64,000 nucleotides of DNA from Nocardioides ferulae (GTDB taxonomy: Bacteria; Actinomycetota; Actinomycetes; Propionibacteriales; Nocardioidaceae), in the NCBI RefSeq assembly GCF_003660455.1, contig NZ_QZVR01000004.1, positions 248,001-312,000 of the forward strand, given 5' to 3'. Positions 61,798 through 64,000 of the stretch are shown here, piece after piece (within the stretch, counting starts at the first letter, position 1; each line of letters starts with the position of its first letter). The notes beneath the pieces are model-generated. The model saw only the letters and a program-made list of their open reading frames with translations. It was not told the DNA's origin and did no database searches. Both the position numbers and the translations under genes were made by a program.

Positions 61798-63405
61798 TCA
61801 GCGAAGCGAGACGGCGCGCACCTTGGCGACCAGGCGGTCATCGCGCGAGCCCCCGCCACAGGTGTACGGCGAGTCACCGCCGCAGGTGTCCAGGGCGACC
61901 CTCGTACTGGCGTTGACCAGGGTGACGTCGACGAGGGAGATGCTCTTGTTGAACGGGACGGTCTTGGAGCCGTCGCCGTCCCGGTTCAGGTCGATCATCC
62001 ACCAGCGGGGCTCGCCGCCCGACTTGTCGTAGGCGGAGACCATCGCCCAGGAGCCGCGGCTGGTCGGTGCCAGGTCGACGATCACCTTGAGCCTCTTGCT
62101 GCCCTTCTGGGGCTCCCAGTAGTCGCTGGCGGAGGTGAGGTGGTTCAGCTTGGTGGTGTACCACTTGCCGCTCTTGCGGAACCTGCCGTCCGGTGCCGCC
62201 GGGTAGTCGTTGACGGCCCCCTCCTCGTAGGTCAACCACGGGCGGCGGTTGGCGTCGGCGAACCTCAGGAACGTCGAGCCGAAGGACGGGCCGCGTGCCT
62301 CCAGAGCGTTCTGCACCGCCTGCAATGAGTACTCGTCGCCGTGGGCGGCGGCGGCGGAGCCGTCGGCCCGCTCCCAGATGTCGCGGACCAGCACCGGCAG
62401 GCCGCCCGACTCGGTGGTGATCACGTTCTCGGTGAGGTAGCGGAAGAAGATCCAGTCGCCGTACTGGTGGCCTTCGCCGACGTAGTCGAGGGGAACGTCC
62501 GGGCGGCCGAGGGGTCCGGCGTCGAGGTACTGCACGCTGTCGTCGACGTCGTCGTAGACCTCGTCCTCGGCCCAGGTGGCGGTGGCTTCCATCAGCCACC
62601 GGTCCTCGTAGTAGTCGTAGGCGAACTGCACGGCGTGGAAGTACTCGTGCGCGGCGGTCACCTGGATGTTCTCCAGCGGGGTGTTGCCGAAGTCCTCGTA
62701 GTCGTTGTCTAGCGCACAGTAGGCCCACACGTCGTAGGTGCCCGGAGGGTCGAACTCCTCCTGGTCGGAGGTGCAGTAACCGTAGGCACCCATCGGGTAG
62801 AGGTCTGCCAGGTAGACGTCGGGCCGGTCGTCGCCGCCGAGGCCCTCGTCACCGCGCACCGGGTGGTAGCCGGCGGCGAGGTAGACGCCGGCGACGTGCT
62901 CCACGGACTCCAGCACCTGCGCGACGTACGCCGGGGTGCTGCCCACGTTGCCGTCGACGTCGTCGCCGCCGACTCGGTGCGGTCCGGTCTCGACCCAGTG
63001 GACGCACACGTTCGGACCACAGACCCTGCCGACCGGAGCGGAGCCGTACTGGGGGTTCTCGGGATCGCTGCCCGCACCGTCGGTGGGTCGGGAGAAGTAC
63101 CGGCGTGCGCTGGACCGTTCCGCCGGCGAGAGGGCCGGCAACGCGCGCCACAGATCCCGGAGAGCCAGGGTGACCTCTCCGTCGGCACCGCGGCCCGAGA
63201 AGGCGCGCTCGACCTGACGCAGGGCACGCTCGGCGGCGACCCGGTCGGGGGTTGGGGCGGCGACCTTGGCGGGGTCGGCGGAGGGGCCCGAGGGGGCAGC
63301 GGCGCCGCTGGTGGCGCCGAGCATGGTCGTGGCCAGGGCCACGGCGGCGAGGACGGCCAGCGGTCGCCGCAGGCGGCGCGTGGCGAAGGGGGGCCTGGTG
63401 TGCAT
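61798..63405 (-). CDS. Secreted zincin-like metalloprotease (MXAN_6640-type)
   Basis: A 535-residue exported protein. The signal peptide (about 1-36) has a basic start and an Ala/Leu core. A helical pro-like region runs to about 110. The catalytic domain holds HEYFHAVQFAYD (His253, Glu254, His257), with Glu273 or Glu280 in LMEATATWAED as third ligand; this is the pattern of MXAN_6640-type putative metalloproteases. A C-terminal beta domain (about 435-535) contains two Cys in DTCGGDSPYTCGGG. ATG 63405 is chosen over TTG 63423. A paralogue lies directly upstream on the same strand. Confidence 0.8.
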   Translation of the reverse strand: MHTRPPFATRRLRRPLAVLAAVALATTMLGATSGAAAPSGPSADPAKVAAPTPDRVAAERALRQVERAFSGRGADGEVTLALRDLWRALPALSPAERSSARRYFSRPTDGAGSDPENPQYGSAPVGRVCGPNVCVHWVETGPHRVGGDDVDGNVGSTPAYVAQVLESVEHVAGVYLAAGYHPVRGDEGLGGDDRPDVYLADLYPMGAYGYCTSDQEEFDPPGTYDVWAYCALDNDYEDFGNTPLENIQVTAAHEYFHAVQFAYDYYEDRWLMEATATWAEDEVYDDVDDSVQYLDAGPLGRPDVPLDYVGEGHQYGDWIFFRYLTENVITTESGGLPVLVRDIWERADGSAAAAHGDEYSLQAVQNALEARGPSFGSTFLRFADANRRPWLTYEEGAVNDYPAAPDGRFRKSGKWYTTKLNHLTSASDYWEPQKGSKRLKVIVDLAPTSRGSWAMVSAYDKSGGEPRWWMIDLNRDGDGSKTVPFNKSISLVDVTLVNASTRVALDTCGGDSPYTCGGGSRDDRLVAKVRAVSLR

Positions 63406-63487
63406 CCGCCCAGACAACCGCAACCCGAGCGCGGCTGCCGGAGCTTTGGCAGATCTTTGGAGTCGGGGCCGAAATCGGCCCCGGCGG

Positions 63488-64000
63488 TCAGCTGATCGTG
63501 GCCTTGAACCGGGCGGGCACCCGGTCGTCGCTCGGCGTGCCGCCGCAGGAGAAGTCGCCGCGGGTGCGGCAGCGCATCCGGGTGCTGCCGTTGACCAGGG
63601 TGACGTCGACCCGGGAGACCTCGGCCTTCGAGAACGGCAGGGTCAGCGTGGCGTCACCTTCGGCGTCGAGCACGACCGGCTGGGTCTCGGCGCTGCCGTC
63701 GGCCGGGCTGGGGTAGACACTGACCACGGCGAAGGCGCCCTGACCGGGAGCCACCAGGTCGAAGACCAGCTTCAGCTGTGTGCTGGAGCGGGTCGGCTTG
63801 ACCGACTTGCTGGCCGAGGTGAGGTGCTGCAGCTTGGTGGTGAACCAGCGGCGCTGCGTGTCGAACCGGCCGGCCTTCGCCGACGGGTAGCTGTTCTCGA
63901 CCGCCTCGGAGTAGGAGTCCTTCGGGTGCCGGTTGGCGTCGGCGAACGCGCCGAATGCCTCGTCGAAGTCGACGCCGCGCTCGGCGAGCGTGGCACGGAT
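63488..64000 (-). CDS. C-terminal part of a paralogous zincin-like secreted protein (partial)
   Basis: The frame is open from the right window edge to the stop at 63488 (170 residues). It aligns by eye with the C-terminus of its neighbour: AFGAFADANRHPKDSY against TFLRFADANRRPWLTY, RRWFTTKLQHLTSASK against GKWYTTKLNHLTSASD, and SRVDVTLVNGSTRM against SLVDVTLVNASTRV. The two were therefore made by tandem duplication. The final CRTRGDFSCGG keeps a Cys pair. The catalytic half lies outside the window. Confidence 0.8.
   Translation of the reverse strand: MRATLAERGVDFDEAFGAFADANRHPKDSYSEAVENSYPSAKAGRFDTQRRWFTTKLQHLTSASKSVKPTRSSTQLKLVFDLVAPGQGAFAVVSVYPSPADGSAETQPVVLDAEGDATLTLPFSKAEVSRVDVTLVNGSTRMRCRTRGDFSCGGTPSDDRVPARFKATIS

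Noticed and set aside
59919..61877. Long N-terminal extension of the phosphodiesterase frame to 61877
   Set aside because: The extension runs antiparallel-free through phoD in another frame and is Arg/Pro-rich; ATG 59918 with a Tat-type signal is the sensible start.

Overview
The window is very GC-rich DNA with strong G/C third-position bias. Its gene content is typical of Actinomycetota: an Rpf resuscitation factor, an LCP enzyme, actinobacterial protein O-mannosyltransferase, F420/FMN split-barrel proteins, a DUF222-HNH protein and a SepX-like division protein. Two core gene orders are shared with Mycobacterium and Streptomyces. Together with the family of GGTGGTCGAGC-type intergenic repeats, this points to the Propionibacteriales, most likely Nocardioides or a close relative. 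The genus is an inference. No phage, IS element or CRISPR array was found.

Layout. 1-2.4 kb: the end of a membrane gene, a tandem hairpin array, a DUF222/HNH gene, a small membrane protein and tRNA-Arg(CCT). 2.4-5.4 kb: a GH51 arabinofuranosidase followed by a beta-propeller glycosidase-like gene. 5.5-11.3 kb: LCP enzyme, small protein, MscL, SAF/CpaB-like protein, FmdB zinc ribbon and a penicillin acylase. 11.3-17.3 kb: 5-formyl-THF cyclo-ligase diverging from a UGPase-moeA-moaC-mogA-rimJ operon, followed by sepX; this order matches M. tuberculosis Rv0991c-Rv0996, except that the uridylyltransferase is of the eukaryotic UDPGP type. 17.4-23.2 kb: tRNA-Ala(CGC), a secreted propeller, a PIG-L deacetylase, a membrane protein, a secreted GH3 beta-glucosidase and a split-barrel protein. 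23.2-34.7 kb: pmt, a SulP transporter, then rsmI-hydrolase-tatD-rpfB-rsmA-ispE-ABC-F, again a conserved order (Rv1002c-Rv1011).

34.7-36.5 kb: a MarR regulator diverging from trans-aconitate methyltransferase and a VOC protein, with two matching operators between them. 36.7-40.2 kb: gluABCD glutamate ABC transporter. 40.3-58.0 kb: miaB, miaA, dapF, hflX and a DinG-type helicase, separated by accessory genes. The accessory genes include a DUF559-type nuclease-like gene bracketed by two copies of one hairpin, and a cluster of intrinsically disordered acidic proteins around a Nudix hydrolase. 58-64 kb: a CoA-binding protein, two translationally coupled Tat-type phosphatases (PhoD and a type I phosphodiesterase), and two tandem paralogous secreted zincin-like proteases, the second cut by the window edge.

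Regulation. Many operon-leading genes have a TANNNT hexamer only 6-9 nt before the start codon and no Shine-Dalgarno, which suggests leaderless transcripts; several starts were chosen on this basis. Genes inside operons usually overlap their neighbours by 1-8 nt (ATGA/GTGA) or carry a GGAGG-like site. The features most worth follow-up are the hairpin-bracketed DUF559 gene, the 70-bp nested palindrome between sulP and rsmI, the interlocked divergent -10 elements at 12.0 kb, and the disordered-protein cluster.
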